Assembly (NCBI GenBank): GCA_964020975.1
Contig: OZ026612.1
Coordinates: 56,235,168 to 56,299,167 of the forward strand
DNA: 64,000 nt
Reading direction: 5' to 3'
Source: Hermodice carunculata
Lineage: Eukaryota; Annelida; Polychaeta; Eunicida; Amphinomidae
The translations under genes and the position numbers were made by a program. The first letter of the stretch is position 1, and each line of letters opens with the position of its first letter. The notes below the pieces were generated by a model. The model had not been told where the DNA came from. It ran no database searches and saw nothing but the letters and a program-made list of their open reading frames with translations. This document shows, piece after piece, positions 62,255-64,000 of the stretch.

Positions 62255-64000
62255 AACTTGTAGTTCATATAGCCACATTTACAACACGTCCTTCGCATGT
62301 TTATGTTTTGGACCACATGATGTACTTTTCGAAGGATTGCTGTAAATGTTGCGCATATTTTACCTTTATAGAGACCAATTGACATCGGCAGCTAATACGC
62401 TGCAAAACATGTTACTGACAGCTTCGTACGATATTACGCATTAATAAAGAGTTTGTCCCTGACAAAAAAACGATTGAGTCTATTGATATAAATGTAAGAA
62501 TGTTGTCATCATTACATGGGTTAAGAGTGTCACACTTATTAGGCATATTAGTCTGTTTTGTATGCATTATTTTACAGCCTCCTCGTCGTCATAATGAACA
62601 CACTTTATATTGTCGACTGCATGTAATACATAAACGCCAAACTGCACAGACACTTTGGTTCCGCAACACCATACTGCATCTGTAGCATGCGTACGTATGT
62701 GCTGTTTTGTGCCTTTTTAGGGGTTAAGGTGAACTCTTGAAAAGCTATCACAAAGCGGCTGTCAAAGTACAATGACGGTGAAGTTCATTCACATAGCCTA
62801 TTAAAATACAGCTTTTTCGCAAAAGCCTCGACCAGATTTTCAAACAAACTCTGTTAAATTTGTTTTCATGTACGAGCAAGCCTAATTGAGTGCCCGGTAA
62901 TGGATGTTAAACCAAGATTACCCAAGCAGACATGAGTGAAAGTATGACTGGCCTCGTTTATGAATCTATCCTATATCATGTTGAATGAAGGCTGAGCTTG
63001 CGGAGCTAGTGCATTGGTCAGACTGGGGATATGGATCCACGATATGATATGCTTGCGCCCGTATTGTATTTGTGTCTTTTTGTCCAGAACCACTTTCTAG
63101 GAGTCATTAACCTATTCTGCAGCCCGAACTCTTTACCCTTCATAAGCTGACCTGTCAGTGTCTAACCGATATGCATATGGAAGTACTATTGTCCATATTG
63201 CGTACGTTATTCTGTAGAGTTTTGACATAGGCTGTATAAGCCCAAATAATTTAAAGGGTTTTCAGCGGGTAACTACTCAGAAAATGTTTCGGAGCCTATA
63301 CCCGTACATGTCTCTCTGAGTAGCGGCTCCTTGTCTTAGCTAAATATTCAGCAAAGACAATCCACATTTTTAAGAATAAATATGAAGGTGGCAAATATTG
63401 AATTAGCTAAATACGTGAAGTTTTGCTTATAAATGCAGAGCTTTATTATGAAAGAAGGATACATGTCGAACCAAACATGATTACTAAATTTGTAGAGTAC
63501 AAGTTCAGATGAGAACAATTTGACGTACCCCTGAACCAGTATGTAACCTTTCTAGCTGGATAGCTTATCTTAGTTAAACCACCTGCCAGTGTATTACTGA
63601 CGTAGAAGCAAACTGGGGCATTATATTCAGTCCCAGTGATATAATATAAATAGTTGCACCTAGACCACCCATACAAACCAAGAGAACATCAAGAATGAAC
63701 ATCCTGCAACAGAAATAAAAAACAAACCCCATGATGACACCTACTTCTCACTTTGAAAGTATCCAAAATTAGAGTTCTACTTTACTGCCAATCCTGAGTC
63801 AATGTTTCAACATAATGGGTCAGATTTTTGACATTTGAGTAAATACTGCAAAATTTGAGTATTTTTATATATTGAGTAAATGTGTACTTAGGCATGTCAG
63901 AAAAGAATGAAATTCATTAGCCTTTAAGTAAAAACCATGTTATCAAAACTAATTTTTCTTCACCCGATTTTAAGTACAATTAAGCAAATTTGTAACTGTT
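58400..64000. other. No gene recognised
   Basis: AT-rich DNA with scattered AAGGTCAC-type motifs (59.2-59.9 kb) and the (TA)n tract at 62.2 kb. Open frames are short and lack domain motifs. Confidence 0.45.
62196..62251. repeat. (TA)n microsatellite
   Basis: About 28 TA units in unassigned sequence. Confidence 0.95.

Overview
The window looks like non-coding, repeat-dense chromosomal DNA of a marine invertebrate animal. The grounds are AT-rich sequence, very long dinucleotide microsatellites, at least ten broken non-LTR retrotransposons (LINEs), TTAA-flanked MITEs, a tRNA-derived SINE and spliced animal-type genes. I cannot fix the phylum. A mollusc, brachiopod, annelid, hemichordate or amphioxus would all fit.

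One host gene is well supported: a vasopressin/oxytocin (vasotocin/conopressin)-type GPCR on the minus strand. It has two coding exons (41910-42948 and 34175-34467) split by a 7.4-kb intron just before TM7, and it joins into a 443-residue receptor with all seven helices. The intron holds a 145-bp satellite array, an (AT)n tract and a MITE nested in a MITE. The other protein-like gene is a truncated, three-exon Mutator-type (MULE) transposase relative at 9.5-11.6 kb on the plus strand.

Layout: 1-1.85 kb nothing recognised; 1.9-4.6 kb CR1-like LINE (minus) with PHD and SGNH-esterase ORF1; 5.5-7.0 kb copy A of a dispersed repeat; 7.8-8.0 kb hairpin MITE; 9.3-11.6 kb Mutator-domain exons; 11.9-12.15 kb GTCCG-motif repeat; 13.5-15.0 kb LINE remnant; 16.8-17.2 kb microsatellites; 17.2-18.7 kb repeat copy B; 20.0-25.4 kb two LINE remnants on the minus strand, split by a 523-bp tandem array and a MITE; 25.9-29.3 kb LINE (plus); 32.5-32.9 kb RT scrap; 34.2-42.9 kb the receptor gene; 45.0-46.35 kb large inverted repeat with promoter-like arms; 46.5 kb SINE; 46.9-49.85 kb 145-bp satellite with a LINE inserted inside it; 49.85-51.3 kb LINE ORF1; 51.5-52.8 kb LINE with an inverted 5' part; 53.0-55.5 kb repeat copy C carrying a 1.2-kb TTAA-flanked element; 55.5-57.3 kb LINE remnant; 57.45-58.4 kb 445-bp tandem repeat; the rest is unassigned.

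Most of the biology here is transposon archaeology: insertion inside insertion, target-site duplications and one probable twin-priming event. I recognised no retrovirus, LTR retroelement, Polinton, CRISPR array, rRNA or functional tRNA gene.
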